A DNA stretch of 17,315 bases. It comes from an uncultured Ruminococcus sp. (GTDB lineage: Bacteria > Bacillota_A > Clostridia > Oscillospirales > Acutalibacteraceae). Below are positions 1-7,659 of this stretch, in pieces. The position numbers and the translations under genes were made by a program. The notes under the pieces were generated by a model. The model had not been told where the DNA came from, ran no database searches, and saw only the letters and a list, made by a program, of their open reading frames with translations. Within the stretch, counting starts at the first letter, position 1, and each line of letters begins with the position of its first letter. The stretch is from NCBI GenBank assembly GCA_902798605.1, contig CADBXH010000025.1, positions 1 through 17,315 of the forward strand, written 5' to 3'.

Positions 1-27
1 TGCGGATACCAATCGTTTTTTTACCAT
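1..27 (-). CDS. 5' end of an unidentified gene (partial)
   Basis: Nine codons (MVKKRLVSA) run off the left edge of the window. The ATG follows a GGAGG ribosome-binding site six bases upstream and lies 12 bases after the stop of the acetyltransferase gene, so it is probably the next gene of the same transcript. The basic start followed by small hydrophobic residues could open a signal peptide or a cytosolic protein; no product can be assigned. Confidence 0.5.
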
Positions 28-39
28 AATATACCTCCG

Positions 40-663
40 TTATTTATCAGCTTGAACGTTGCACAGCTTATGATAGTCCGACGCTGTCATTATCCATTTA
101 TCCGCCAATGTGGGCAGCGGATGTCCCCAGTTCTCGGGCACGGAACGGGCTATGCGTTTAAAGCCTTGCTTTTTAAGGCTCCCCTCTGACGCCTTGTTGT
201 CGGGCATCGCGCTTGTCGTAAGGAGCTTTATGCCGATCTCATTAAAAATATAATCAATGATCAAATCGAGCGTTTCGGGCGCAATACCCTTGCCGTGGTA
301 TTGAGGCAGCAACCTTTGTCCGAGGCTTATCTTGCGCACCGCCGCGCGGTAGCCGTAAAGCTCCACCAGTCCGCAGAAAGAATCACCTGTGAAAACACCG
401 AGGATAAGTGATTTTTCAAGGCACTCATCATACAAACGGTTTATCACTTCGTGAGCGTCGTCGTACTTTTTCTCAAACAAAAAAGTCGGCAGATAGCGGT
501 ATACTTCTTCACAGCTTGTCAACTCGCTCAGACCGTCCGCGTCATCCAAGGTCAGCGGTCTTAGCGTTACACTCTCCCCTTTTAGTACGGGGAGCTCCGG
601 GAATAGTTTTTTGATCATCTTGGCATTGGCCTCCGATAAATTTTTCTTTTTATATTCTATCAT
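40..663 (-). CDS. GNAT-family N-acetyltransferase (RimJ/RimL-like)
   Basis: This is a single-domain acetyl-CoA-dependent acetyltransferase of the Acetyltransf_3 type. The phrase VTLRPLTLDDADGL (about residues 32-45) is the usual N-terminal strand and helix of RimJ/RimL-like enzymes. QYHGKGIA (121-128) is the acetyl-CoA pyrophosphate-binding loop (Q/RxxGxG/A). NKASEGSLKKQGFKR (about 156-170) matches the conserved C-terminal 'N..S..lleklGF' element. The substrate cannot be deduced; members acetylate ribosomal protein N-termini, antibiotics or small amines. The start is uncertain: the first ATG (663) has no clear Shine-Dalgarno, whereas an internal ATG at 618 has GGAGG 11 bases upstream and would give a 192-residue protein of normal family length. 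It is followed closely by another minus-strand gene. Confidence 0.85.
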   Translation of the reverse strand: MIEYKKKNLSEANAKMIKKLFPELPVLKGESVTLRPLTLDDADGLSELTSCEEVYRYLPTFLFEKKYDDAHEVINRLYDECLEKSLILGVFTGDSFCGLVELYGYRAAVRKISLGQRLLPQYHGKGIAPETLDLIIDYIFNEIGIKLLTTSAMPDNKASEGSLKKQGFKRIARSVPENWGHPLPTLADKWIMTASDYHKLCNVQADK

Positions 664-819
664 AACACTGCCGCAAAATCAATATTCACAGTTTTTTTAT
701 TATTATTGACACATAAATATGCTAAGCAAAAGAAAATGACTGCCGCAGGCGATGACTCCAAAACATAAGGAACGGAAGTAAAACAGGATAACGCATAATT
801 AATATAACAGAAAAAACAT

Positions 820-858
820 CAAAGCCTCCCCAAACGCTTGGCGTATCAGGGAGGCTTG
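820..858 (-). terminator. Rho-independent terminator after the UbiB-like kinase gene
   Basis: Reading the minus strand, AAGCCTCCC pairs with GGGAGGCTT (forward 822-830 with 849-857). A smaller CCAA/TTGG stem lies inside, and a run of six T follows the hairpin after TGATG. It lies just past the stop codon at 873 and ends the DUF308/UbiB-like operon. Confidence 0.8.
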
Positions 859-872
859 ATTATTGTATACAA

Positions 873-2624
873 TTATTTCTTTTTAGTCAGCTTTCTTACG
901 CTGTAGATAGCAAGCGCGATAGCGAATACGATTCCGATGATTGAGATCAGCGGCATATTGTTTTCAGTCTTTGGCGCTATATCATAACCCGCAAGGATAC
1001 ACGAGCCGATAAACAGTACGCAGGCGATCATAGAGAGCACAACGTACTTGACATAAATGCCGATTTTCTCGAGCGGCTCGTCAATACCCGTGAGCTCCAT
1101 ATTCATCTTCATCTTGCCCTTGGCGACTGCCGAAAGCGCGTCCGCGGTCAGTCCGGGGATCTTCGCGGCCTTTTTGCCGGTGTTGAGGATGTCCTTGCCC
1201 GCGTCAAGAAGAGTCTGTTTGATGTCAAAGTTCTTCTTTGTGCGCTCGATCATCTTGTCGGATAAGAGCTTAAACAGATCGAGATCGGGGCAAAGCTGCT
1301 CAATAACGCCTTCGATAGCGAGTATAGCTCTGCCGAGCATTGTAAACTGACCGGGCAGTGTGATATGGTGCTTTGACGCAAGGTCAGTTATCTCATCGAA
1401 CAGATCGGATATATCTATGTCGCTTATGCCTTTGGTGCCGGAATACTTTGAAAGGAAGAACTCCGCGTCCTCGACCAGCTTGTCGCGGTTGGTCTTTGAG
1501 GATGTAGCTCCCATTGAGGTGATACCGTTGACCAATTCCTCCGCCTCGCAGCTGAGCAAAGAAAGAACCAGCTCCTGGATAGTGTCGATATCCTTGTCGG
1601 TCACGTGACCGATCATACCGAAGTCGATCCAGTAGGGCTTACCGCCGGATATCATAATATTACCCTGGTGCGGGTCGGCGTGGAATGAACCGACGTCAAA
1701 CACCTGATGAACAAAGTTTTCGGCAACAGCCTGACCGATAGCCATCGGGTCATAACCGTCCTCGATGATCCTGTCCTTATGTGAAACGGTGTAGCCGTCG
1801 ACAAAATCCATTGTCATAATGCGTTCGGTCGTCAGATCGTCATAAACCGACGGACAAGTGATCTTCTCCTCGTCCTCAATGCAGTTTTCCTTGAAGAACT
1901 TGGTGTTGTTTGCCTCAATGCGGCAGTCAAGCTCCTCTTCCGTAACCTTTTCGAGCTCTTCGATTACCGATACAAGGTCGATAGTCTGGCCGTCTTCATC
2001 ATCTACAACGACATTTACAAGTCCTGCGAGCTTTTTGAGCAGCACATAGTCCTTGCGCATCATATCCGCGATCAGCGGACGCTGAACCTTGGTTACAACG
2101 GGCGTTCCGTCCTTTAGCACGGCGTAATGCACCTGACCCATCGAAGCCGAACCGAGCGGCTCGTCCTTAAACTCGCTGTAAATCTCGTCTATCTTCTTGC
2201 CTGTCTCCTCCTCGATGACCGCTTTTGCGACCTCGGGATCGAGCGGCTTAACATTCTGTCTGAGTTTTTCAAGCTCCTTGCAGTAAGCCTCGGGAAGCAA
2301 ATCTACACGGCTTGACATTATCTGACCGATCTTTACGTAAGTCGGGCCCAGATCCTCAAGCGTTGTGCGAAGCTCAACGGGAGTAAAACCGTTTGCGTAA
2401 TAGTTATGAGCGGCAAAAATGCTGAGCATCTCGGCGCCGCGGGTTTTGTCACGCTTGTGATAATCCGCGATCTCTTTTTTGAGAAGCTCCTTCATACGGT
2501 CGCTCATCTCTTTGCGGTCGCCCTTTGTCTCTACTTTGATATTTTCCAGTTCCTCACGGAACTGTTCTTTGTTTATTCTCTTTTTTTCTTTCTTTTCAAG
2601 TTTTTCCTGTTTACTCTTCGCCAT
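873..2624 (-). CDS. ABC1/AarF/UbiB-family atypical kinase, membrane-anchored
   Basis: A 583-residue member of the UbiB/AarF protein-kinase-like family. Visible motifs are the family-specific KxGQ (YVKIGQ, 96-101), a nucleotide loop SASMGQV (159-165), the ATP-contact lysine in VTKVQRP (K179), the catalytic loop HADPHQGN (315-322) and the metal-binding DFG (334-336). The first 60 residues are highly charged and probably coiled. Two hydrophobic segments at the C-terminus (about 525-580) anchor it in the membrane. In other bacteria the family acts as an ATPase in isoprenoid-lipid or quinone biosynthesis; its substrate in anaerobic Clostridia is unknown. I chose the ATG at 2624 rather than 2630 because GGAGG sits eight bases upstream. 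The gene overlaps the end of the DUF308 gene by 14 bases, which implies translational coupling. Confidence 0.92.
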   Translation of the reverse strand: MAKSKQEKLEKKEKKRINKEQFREELENIKVETKGDRKEMSDRMKELLKKEIADYHKRDKTRGAEMLSIFAAHNYYANGFTPVELRTTLEDLGPTYVKIGQIMSSRVDLLPEAYCKELEKLRQNVKPLDPEVAKAVIEEETGKKIDEIYSEFKDEPLGSASMGQVHYAVLKDGTPVVTKVQRPLIADMMRKDYVLLKKLAGLVNVVVDDEDGQTIDLVSVIEELEKVTEEELDCRIEANNTKFFKENCIEDEEKITCPSVYDDLTTERIMTMDFVDGYTVSHKDRIIEDGYDPMAIGQAVAENFVHQVFDVGSFHADPHQGNIMISGGKPYWIDFGMIGHVTDKDIDTIQELVLSLLSCEAEELVNGITSMGATSSKTNRDKLVEDAEFFLSKYSGTKGISDIDISDLFDEITDLASKHHITLPGQFTMLGRAILAIEGVIEQLCPDLDLFKLLSDKMIERTKKNFDIKQTLLDAGKDILNTGKKAAKIPGLTADALSAVAKGKMKMNMELTGIDEPLEKIGIYVKYVVLSMIACVLFIGSCILAGYDIAPKTENNMPLISIIGIVFAIALAIYSVRKLTKKK

Positions 2625-3186
2625 CTTCATTTCCTCCCTTCGAGTTTCTGAGCGGCCATGTCCAAATCAAACGGATGCCGCTGACAATTGCGGAGAAGAA
2701 CACCGTGCAGCCTATTACCTTCATCAGCATTTCGGGAGTTCCCCAGAAGGGATTGACAAAGAGCACAACGCCGGCGAAAATCAATAGTACCGACAAAATC
2801 GTCAGCACCCACCAGCCATGGCGCTTTGAGCGGCGGGCATAGGTAAATGAGTGGACCATAGTGCGCACACCGTCAACAACGAGCAAAAAGCCGAACAGCC
2901 ACGCCAGAACCACCATAAGCTCGTTTTTGAAAACCAACACCGCAACACCTACGATACCGAGGACAAGCGCGCCTATGAACTTTAGATACTCCATCAACGA
3001 TTTTTTGCTCGACATAAAGTTCAGCGAAAGAACGATCGCGATAACGATCAGCGTATAGCCGAACAACATCGTCAGCGCCGGGATGTAATCTCTCGGGCAG
3101 AGCATAATGATCGCGCCGAGAAAAACAAGCAGGATCGCCGACAAAATGGAGTTTCGTTTTAGTTTGTCTAATGAATCAAAAAGCAT
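2611..3186 (-). CDS. DUF308 (HdeD-like) small multi-pass membrane protein
   Basis: A 191-residue, mostly hydrophobic protein with about six membrane segments arranged as repeated hairpins. It has the 'GxxLvvdGvr' turn (GFLLVVDGVRTM) typical of DUF308/HdeD-like proteins, and a short acidic tail (NEDGEE). Family members are integral inner-membrane proteins; HdeD is linked to acid resistance in enterics, but no function is established in Clostridia. The start at 3186 is chosen over an upstream ATG because AGGAGG lies five bases before it. The stop overlaps the start of the UbiB-like kinase gene, so the two proteins are probably made together and may act together in the membrane. Confidence 0.85.
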   Translation of the reverse strand: MLFDSLDKLKRNSILSAILLVFLGAIIMLCPRDYIPALTMLFGYTLIVIAIVLSLNFMSSKKSLMEYLKFIGALVLGIVGVAVLVFKNELMVVLAWLFGFLLVVDGVRTMVHSFTYARRSKRHGWWVLTILSVLLIFAGVVLFVNPFWGTPEMLMKVIGCTVFFSAIVSGIRLIWTWPLRNSKGGNEDGEE

Positions 3187-3217
3187 AAGAACCTCCTGTG
3201 AATAAATTATCGTATCT

Positions 3218-3246
3218 ATTTTAGCACAAAAAAGTGCGGTTGTCAT
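3218..3246 (-). promoter_or_regulatory. Sigma-A promoter of the DUF308/UbiB-like operon
   Basis: On the minus strand ATGACA and TAAAAT are separated by 17 bases. A TG one base before the -10 (TGCTAAAAT) makes it an extended -10 promoter. It sits about 30 bases upstream of the DUF308 start. Confidence 0.65.
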
Positions 3247-3298
3247 CAAAATAATTACTTTTTTAAAAACATTTTAAGACAAAAGTTGTTTCATCATA

Positions 3299-3327
3299 TT
3301 GTTATATCCGCTTTTGTGTGATAAAAT
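3299..3327 (+). promoter_or_regulatory. Sigma-A promoter of the DUF389/CmpB-like operon
   Basis: TTGTTA and TAAAAT are separated by 17 bases, with the -10 about 35 bases before the chosen ATG at 3362. It lies back-to-back with the DUF308 promoter. Confidence 0.6.
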
Positions 3328-3361
3328 GATTGAGAAAATCACAAATGAAGGGGTAATATCA

Positions 3362-4132
3362 ATGAACGCAAAACCCGAAAAAATGAAAACCACACTCAAA
3401 AAAATGTTTTCGCTGAAAGAAGATACCGCGACTCACGAGGAGATACGCGAGCGGCTTTTGTCGGGCGGCAAGATCACCGGCACAAATATGTGCGTGCTGA
3501 TCTGCGCTATGGTCATAGCCTCTGTCGGACTTAACCTCAGCTCGATCCCCGTTATAATCGGCGCGATGCTTATCTCTCCGCTGATGGGCAGCATTTTGGC
3601 GATGGCGTATGCGCTGGTATCAAACGACTTCAGGCTCATGCGCAACCACGCCCTCGGCTTTGCTATGCAGATAATCATCAGCCTTTTGACCTCGACGATA
3701 TACTTTTTGCTCTCGCCGCTTAAAGAAGCGACTCCCGAGCTGATCGCGCGTACCTCCCCCACCTTTTTTGACGTGCTTATCGCCTTGGCGGGCGGATTTG
3801 CGGGTATCATAGGCCAGACAAGAAAGGGAGTTTTCAACAACATCATCCCGGGCGTCGCTATCGCCACGGCTCTTATGCCGCCGCTTTGCACCTGCGGATA
3901 TTCAATAGCCAACGGTCAATGGAAAATGCTCGGCGGCGCAGCGTACTTGTTCCTCGTCAACGCCTACTTCATCTTTTTGGCATCCGCGATTATCCTAAGC
4001 GTGCTAAGGACTCCGAAGGTGCGCGATTTGACGGAAAAGGAATGGAAGCGCCTGCGGTTCAGAATGATCCGCAACACGCTGATAATTTTAATCCCGAGCC
4101 TTATACTCGCGTATATTATGATCCAAGGCTGA
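3362..4132 (+). CDS. DUF389 integral membrane protein
   Basis: A 256-residue protein with a short charged N-terminal region followed by about six membrane segments. The stretch IIGAMLISPLMGSILAMAYAL is the hallmark of DUF389 proteins (YjcD/TIGR00341 type). GVAIATALMPPLCTCGYSI, a second conserved Pro-rich membrane segment, supports the call. The biochemical role of the family is not known to me. The ATG at 3362 is preferred over the upstream in-frame codon at 3299 because AGGGG sits eight bases before it and the promoter -10 (3322-3327) would lie inside the longer reading. It is followed after 22 bases by a second membrane-protein gene, forming a two-gene operon. Confidence 0.85.
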   Translation: MNAKPEKMKTTLKKMFSLKEDTATHEEIRERLLSGGKITGTNMCVLICAMVIASVGLNLSSIPVIIGAMLISPLMGSILAMAYALVSNDFRLMRNHALGFAMQIIISLLTSTIYFLLSPLKEATPELIARTSPTFFDVLIALAGGFAGIIGQTRKGVFNNIIPGVAIATALMPPLCTCGYSIANGQWKMLGGAAYLFLVNAYFIFLASAIILSVLRTPKVRDLTEKEWKRLRFRMIRNTLIILIPSLILAYIMIQG

Positions 4133-4154
4133 GAATAGAAAGGAAAGAAAAGAT

Positions 4155-4886
4155 ATGAATATATTATTGAGTTTAGCATTTTTGTTTTTTATCGGCTCGG
4201 TATTCGGCTGGGTACTTGAGCTGCTGTTCAGGAGGTTTATCTCCAAAAACAATCCCGAAAGAAAATGGATAAACCCCGGCTTCTGCGTGGGTCCCTACCT
4301 CCCTCTTTACGGTTCGGGGCTTTGTGTTTTGTACCTGATGGTGGGCATCAGTCCGCTCATAAACTTCGGCAACGAGATCGTAAAGGCTGTCGTTATGTTC
4401 GCGGCTATGGCGATCGCTATGACGCTGATCGAATACATCGCCGGACTTATCTCTTACAAGGGCTTCCACGTCAGGCTTTGGGATTACTCCGATGAATGGG
4501 GAAATATCCAAGGCATAATCTGCCCAAAGTTCTCGCTGATCTGGGGCGCGCTCGGCGTGGCGTACTACTACCTTGTCCATCCGAATATCCTTGACGCGCT
4601 CGACTGGCTGTCCAGAAACCTCGTTTTCTCTTTCTTTATCGGGTTGTTCTACGGCGTGTTCATCATCGATCTCGTCTACTCCGCGAACCTCATCACAAAG
4701 CTCAAAAAGCTCGCTGACGAAAACAACGTTGTCGTTCGCTATGAAGAGCTCAAAACGCGCATCCGTGCTTCTCATGATGAACGAAAAACAAAGTACAACT
4801 TTTTCCGTCCGTTCCGCTCCGAAAGCCCTCTCAGCGAACATATAAAGGCATTGAAAGCAGCTCACGAAGAGAAAAAAGAAAAATAA
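4155..4886 (+). CDS. CmpB-like putative ABC transporter permease (DUF1113-type membrane protein)
   Basis: A 243-residue membrane protein matching the family annotated as ABC_trans_CmpB. The diagnostic N-terminal features are the first helix FLFFIGSVFGWVLELLFR and the following NPGFCVGPYLPLYGSG. RLWDYSDEWGNIQGIICPKFS is the conserved central loop (W-D-Y-S....N..G.ICP.FS), and a basic, charged cytosolic tail follows (about 180-243). No ATPase or binding protein is encoded nearby, so the transporter label is by family only. AAAGGA precedes the ATG. It is cotranscribed with the DUF389 gene 22 bases upstream. Confidence 0.85.
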   Translation: MNILLSLAFLFFIGSVFGWVLELLFRRFISKNNPERKWINPGFCVGPYLPLYGSGLCVLYLMVGISPLINFGNEIVKAVVMFAAMAIAMTLIEYIAGLISYKGFHVRLWDYSDEWGNIQGIICPKFSLIWGALGVAYYYLVHPNILDALDWLSRNLVFSFFIGLFYGVFIIDLVYSANLITKLKKLADENNVVVRYEELKTRIRASHDERKTKYNFFRPFRSESPLSEHIKALKAAHEEKKEK

Positions 4887-4902
4887 CCGATCCTTTTATT
4901 GA

Positions 4903-4931
4903 TTGACTTTATACAGTTTAAGTGTTATGAT
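4903..4931 (+). promoter_or_regulatory. Sigma-A promoter of the coiled-coil protein gene
   Basis: TTGACT and TATGAT are separated by 17 bases, in the gap after the CmpB-like gene and about 50 bases before the next ATG. The gene therefore has its own near-consensus promoter. Confidence 0.75.
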
Positions 4932-4980
4932 ATTAATGTAAAAAAGGCGAAAGCCGAATAAAAAACAGGAGGACACCACT

Positions 4981-5523
4981 ATGAGTTATGAAGAAAGAAT
5001 CGCTGCCGCTCAGGCAAAGATGGAAGCTTTCAAAGAGAAGATGGCTGCCACTGCCGAAAAGGTAAAGGCCGCTCACGCTATGAAGAAAGAGGAGATCGCC
5101 GCTGCGATCGATCAGATCAATGCTGACCTCGACGAGCTTGACGCAGCTCTCGCAGAGGAATATGCGGAGTATGACGCCGCTGTTAACGCTGAGATCGACG
5201 ATGAGATCGCCACGATCGAGGGCGACATCAACGCTGCCGAGGAGAACATCAGACTTGCCAAGGAGCGCAAGGACAGCAAGATCTACGCGTTCAAGCTCAA
5301 GGCTCAGATGAGAGCCGAGGCTTTGAAGCAGAAGGTAGCCGACAAACGCGCCGAAAAGGACAAGGAATCTATGGAGCTTTACATCCTTGACCTGCTCGAT
5401 TACGCCGAGGCTTGCCAGCAGGTAGCTTTTGCCGCTGCTGTTGAGGCTGATATGACATTGCTCCAGGCTGCCGAAGTCGCCGCTGAATACAACGAAAAAT
5501 ACGGCGAACCCGAAGCGGAATAA
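4981..5523 (+). CDS. Alanine/glutamate/lysine-rich coiled-coil protein of unknown function
   Basis: A 180-residue soluble protein with no signal peptide or membrane segment. Nearly its whole length (about 5-140) is charged heptad-like helix rich in Ala, Glu, Lys and Asp, with almost no Pro or Gly, so a long helical rod or bundle is expected. A short more hydrophobic C-terminal part (YILDLLDYAEACQQVAFAAAVEADMT, quoted in pieces: YILDLLDYAE, then ACQQVAFAAAV) may dimerise or cap it. I do not recognise the family. Expression signals are strong: AGGAGG upstream of the ATG, a TTGACT/TATGAT promoter and a dedicated terminator. It is a single-gene transcript, and its codons are GC-rich and regular, which fits an abundant protein. 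Confidence 0.8.
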   Translation: MSYEERIAAAQAKMEAFKEKMAATAEKVKAAHAMKKEEIAAAIDQINADLDELDAALAEEYAEYDAAVNAEIDDEIATIEGDINAAEENIRLAKERKDSKIYAFKLKAQMRAEALKQKVADKRAEKDKESMELYILDLLDYAEACQQVAFAAAVEADMTLLQAAEVAAEYNEKYGEPEAE

Positions 5524-5541
5524 ATAAGTTTTTAAAAAAAT

Positions 5542-5574
5542 GTGCTGACCAAGGCAAAAACCTTTGGTCAGCAC
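5542..5574. terminator. Bidirectional Rho-independent terminator between convergent genes
   Basis: GTGCTGACC (5542-5550) pairs with GGTCAGCAC (5566-5574), with an inner AAGG/CCTT stem. On the plus strand TTTTTATTTATT follows; on the minus strand ATTTTTTT follows. It serves the coiled-coil gene (plus) and the DUF308-like gene ending at 5582 (minus). Confidence 0.9.
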
Positions 5575-5581
5575 TTTTTAT

Positions 5582-6427
5582 TTATTCCTTATTACTTTCT
5601 TCTTTAATTTCTTCTTCCTCTTTCCCCTGCTCCTTGATCTGCCTTAGCGTGTCCTTTATCGAGAAAACAAACTGGCGGTTGCGCAGCAGGATGATAAGAT
5701 CGGTGAGTCCCTTGGCGGTCATTATCGCGCCGAATACCTTCATAGTCATATCGGCCGACGACCAACAGAAGATGATGAACACCGCGCCGACGATGACAGA
5801 AAGAATACTGACGACTAAATTCAGCTTTTCGTCCTTCATCGGGAGGTCGTTTTTCCTCGCCGTGACGATCGACGCGATGGTCGAAATACCGTCTACGATA
5901 AGCAGCAATCCGACAACTATGTGGATAGCGTTGATCGTAACGTCTTGCCAGAAGAACAGCAACACCGCGCCGATAAGCATTATTGTGTAAAAAATAAGCA
6001 TAACTATCTTGGGAGCCTTGGGCTCCTGTTTTTGCTTTTCGGCAAGGACCTGCATACGCTCGTCCCAGCGGTTGTTTGACTCCTGCGTTTTTTTGTCGAT
6101 CACCTTGTCCTTAGAGACAAGATCCTGGCCCTGAAGCGCGGGATCCTTGTTGCCTTTGATCGTTCCCTGAACCAGATCACCCGCGATCTTTTTGCCCTTG
6201 CCTACGGTCTCGTTCTTGTTAGTCAGGAGAAAAACAATAGAAACCAAGGCATACAGAGCCACGAATATCGAGAGCATTCCCGCCGACCATTGGAGCGAAC
6301 CGCGCGGGTTGATCATATGGATTATCCCCTGAAACAGCATACAGCCGATAACGACGAGCTTGTTCTTCATAATGATAGAAAACGCGCCGATACCCCAGTT
6401 AAGACATTTTCCTATTTTCTCTTTCAA
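5582..6427 (-). CDS. DUF308-like membrane protein with a long cytosolic loop
   Basis: A 281-residue membrane protein. Two hydrophobic segments at the N-terminus (about 20-70) are followed by a charged hydrophilic stretch of about 65 residues (75-140). Four more segments (about 143-245) contain GLLLIVDGISTI, which resembles GFLLVVDGVRTM in the other DUF308 protein of this window. The tail is strongly acidic (about 265-281). Function is unknown. The start codon is TTG at 6427, supported by GGTGA five bases upstream; no ATG lies before residue 21, which would cut into the first membrane helix. It begins 15 bases after the stop of the small lipoprotein gene, so the two form an operon. Confidence 0.75.
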   Translation of the reverse strand: MKEKIGKCLNWGIGAFSIIMKNKLVVIGCMLFQGIIHMINPRGSLQWSAGMLSIFVALYALVSIVFLLTNKNETVGKGKKIAGDLVQGTIKGNKDPALQGQDLVSKDKVIDKKTQESNNRWDERMQVLAEKQKQEPKAPKIVMLIFYTIMLIGAVLLFFWQDVTINAIHIVVGLLLIVDGISTIASIVTARKNDLPMKDEKLNLVVSILSVIVGAVFIIFCWSSADMTMKVFGAIMTAKGLTDLIILLRNRQFVFSIKDTLRQIKEQGKEEEEIKEESNKE

Positions 6428-6442
6428 CTAAATCACCGAGCC

Positions 6443-6991
6443 TTAATTTGGGATGAACGGGAGTTCGTACTCGTCGGTGGGCATCTCAACAACGCTCTGC
6501 TTGCTTTCACTTTTTGAGCCGCCGTCCTGCTTAGGTGTGGATGAACCCGACTGCTTTGATCCGCCCGACTGCTTTGAACCGCCGGACTGTTTTGAACCGC
6601 CGTTGTTAGCGGATGACTGAGCGCCGCCGTTGCCGCTGTTACCGCCGAATTTTGAGCCGCTGCCGCCTCCGTTGTTCGCGGACGACTGAGCGGAACCGCT
6701 GCCGCTACCCTGAGCGCCGCCCTGTGCGCCGCTTTGAGCGCTGTCCGAGCCCTGAGCCGAACCGCCCGACTTAGCGGAACCGGCAGAAGATGAAGAAGGT
6801 GAACCGTCCTTATTTGTAGCGGCTTCGGTCTTGCTTTCAGTCGAATTTGTCGCAGACTGGTTTGAATCTGCCTGGGTAGCAGCAGCGGAATCGGGAGTAG
6901 CTTTGTCTGAATCGCTGTCACATCCGCAGCCCGAAAACGCCGAAGCGCTGAGAATAAGCGCCGCAGCCAGTGCAATGATTTTCTTATTCAT
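6443..6991 (-). CDS. Small Ser/Gly/Gln-rich lipoprotein
   Basis: A 182-residue secreted lipoprotein. The signal peptide MNKKIIALAAALILSASAFS ends at lipobox Cys22 (FSGC). The mature part is almost wholly low complexity: a Ser/Ala/Thr/Asp stretch, then Gly/Ser/Gln/Asn repeats with two SAQSSANNGG-type units, and three tandem SKQSGG units at about 145-162. A non-repetitive C-terminus, VEMPTDEYELPFIPN, follows. It looks like a flexible wall-spanning tether presenting a short C-terminal peptide. The ATG at 6991 is chosen over 7060 because GAGGAA precedes it and the longer reading would extend upstream of the promoter. It is first in an operon with the DUF308-like gene. Confidence 0.82.
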   Translation of the reverse strand: MNKKIIALAAALILSASAFSGCGCDSDSDKATPDSAAATQADSNQSATNSTESKTEAATNKDGSPSSSSAGSAKSGGSAQGSDSAQSGAQGGAQGSGSGSAQSSANNGGGSGSKFGGNSGNGGAQSSANNGGSKQSGGSKQSGGSKQSGSSTPKQDGGSKSESKQSVVEMPTDEYELPFIPN

Positions 6992-7031
6992 AATACTTTC
7001 CTCTTTATTCTTGTTAATTTTATTTAGATTT

Positions 7032-7060
7032 ATTCTACTATAACCCACAGCAAAAAACAA
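7032..7060 (-). promoter_or_regulatory. Sigma-A promoter of the lipoprotein/DUF308-like operon
   Basis: On the minus strand TTGTTT and TAGAAT are separated by 17 bases, about 40 bases upstream of the lipoprotein ATG at 6991. Confidence 0.65.
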
Positions 7061-7189
7061 TGTTTAGCGGGAAATTTTCAAAAAAACTTCATAATATTTC
7101 AAATGAATAAATTAGCTATTGTTTAACTATAAACTAATTAATAAAAATCCTCGTCATACAGAAAATCCGCCCACTCATATACTCGTTTT

Positions 7190-7657
7190 GATAGGCGTTC
7201 ACAGCACCCGAATCAAGCTCCTTGAAGCGCGAGGCTTGTTTTGGCGGAGACGCTCAAACTCTACCAAAAGAAAATCCGTAACCGACTGCTCATAACGATT
7301 CCGCTGTTAGTTATCGGCGGCGGACTGACGTGGTTCGCGATCGTCAACGACGACGGTTTCCAAATCGTTTGGCGTTACTTCTCGTGGAGCAACCAGACGC
7401 TCGCTATGATCGCACTTTGGGTGTCGACCGCATACCTGCTTAAAAAGGGCAAATACCGCTTTGGCTCGCTGATCACGGCGCTGCCCGCGTCGTTTATGTT
7501 GGCGGTCAGCTTGACGTATTTGCTTTGCTCTGACGAGGGCTTTGAGATCTCTACCGATATTGCATATCCCGTCGGCATAGCCTTTGCGGTCATACTGTTT
7601 GTCATCTATTTAGTATTTTTGATAAGGAAAAATAAAACAATCAAAAACAACGCATAA
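7190..7657 (+). pseudogene. cstA: Decayed C-terminal remnant of a CstA carbon-starvation/peptide transporter
   Basis: The open frame from 7226 to 7657 reads SARLVLAETLKLYQKK and then VWRYFSWSNQTLAMIALW. It continues with ALPASFMLAVSLTYLL and a last membrane segment. This is the C-terminal CstA five-helix region; intact CstA proteins are several hundred residues longer. Just upstream an in-frame TGA (7223-7225) sits where the conserved FRSAR phrase would have Arg, and no earlier CstA sequence is recognisable. Possible frame-shifted scraps lie at about 7190-7222. No ribosome-binding site precedes the only possible start, TTG at 7241, and I found no convincing promoter. The piece is best read as a relic left by a deletion that removed the N-terminal two thirds. 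A terminator still follows it. Confidence 0.75.
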
Positions 7658-7659
7658 AA

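Noticed and set aside
4173..4865. 230-codon minus-strand open frame
   Set aside because: It is the antisense shadow of the CmpB-like gene, with charged low-information sequence and no start signals.
4933..5574. 213-codon minus-strand frame with hydrophobic look
   Set aside because: It is the reverse complement of the coiled-coil gene and runs through its promoter and terminator; the plus-strand gene has all expression signals.
6530..6700. Short direct repeats that could suggest a CRISPR array
   Set aside because: They are codon repeats for SKQSGG and SAQSSANNGG within one coding frame, with no spacers of regular length.
6433..6975. Arg/Ser/Ala-rich 180-codon frame overlapping the small lipoprotein
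   Set aside because: It is another frame of the same repetitive DNA; the overlapping frame has a signal peptide, lipobox and ribosome-binding site.
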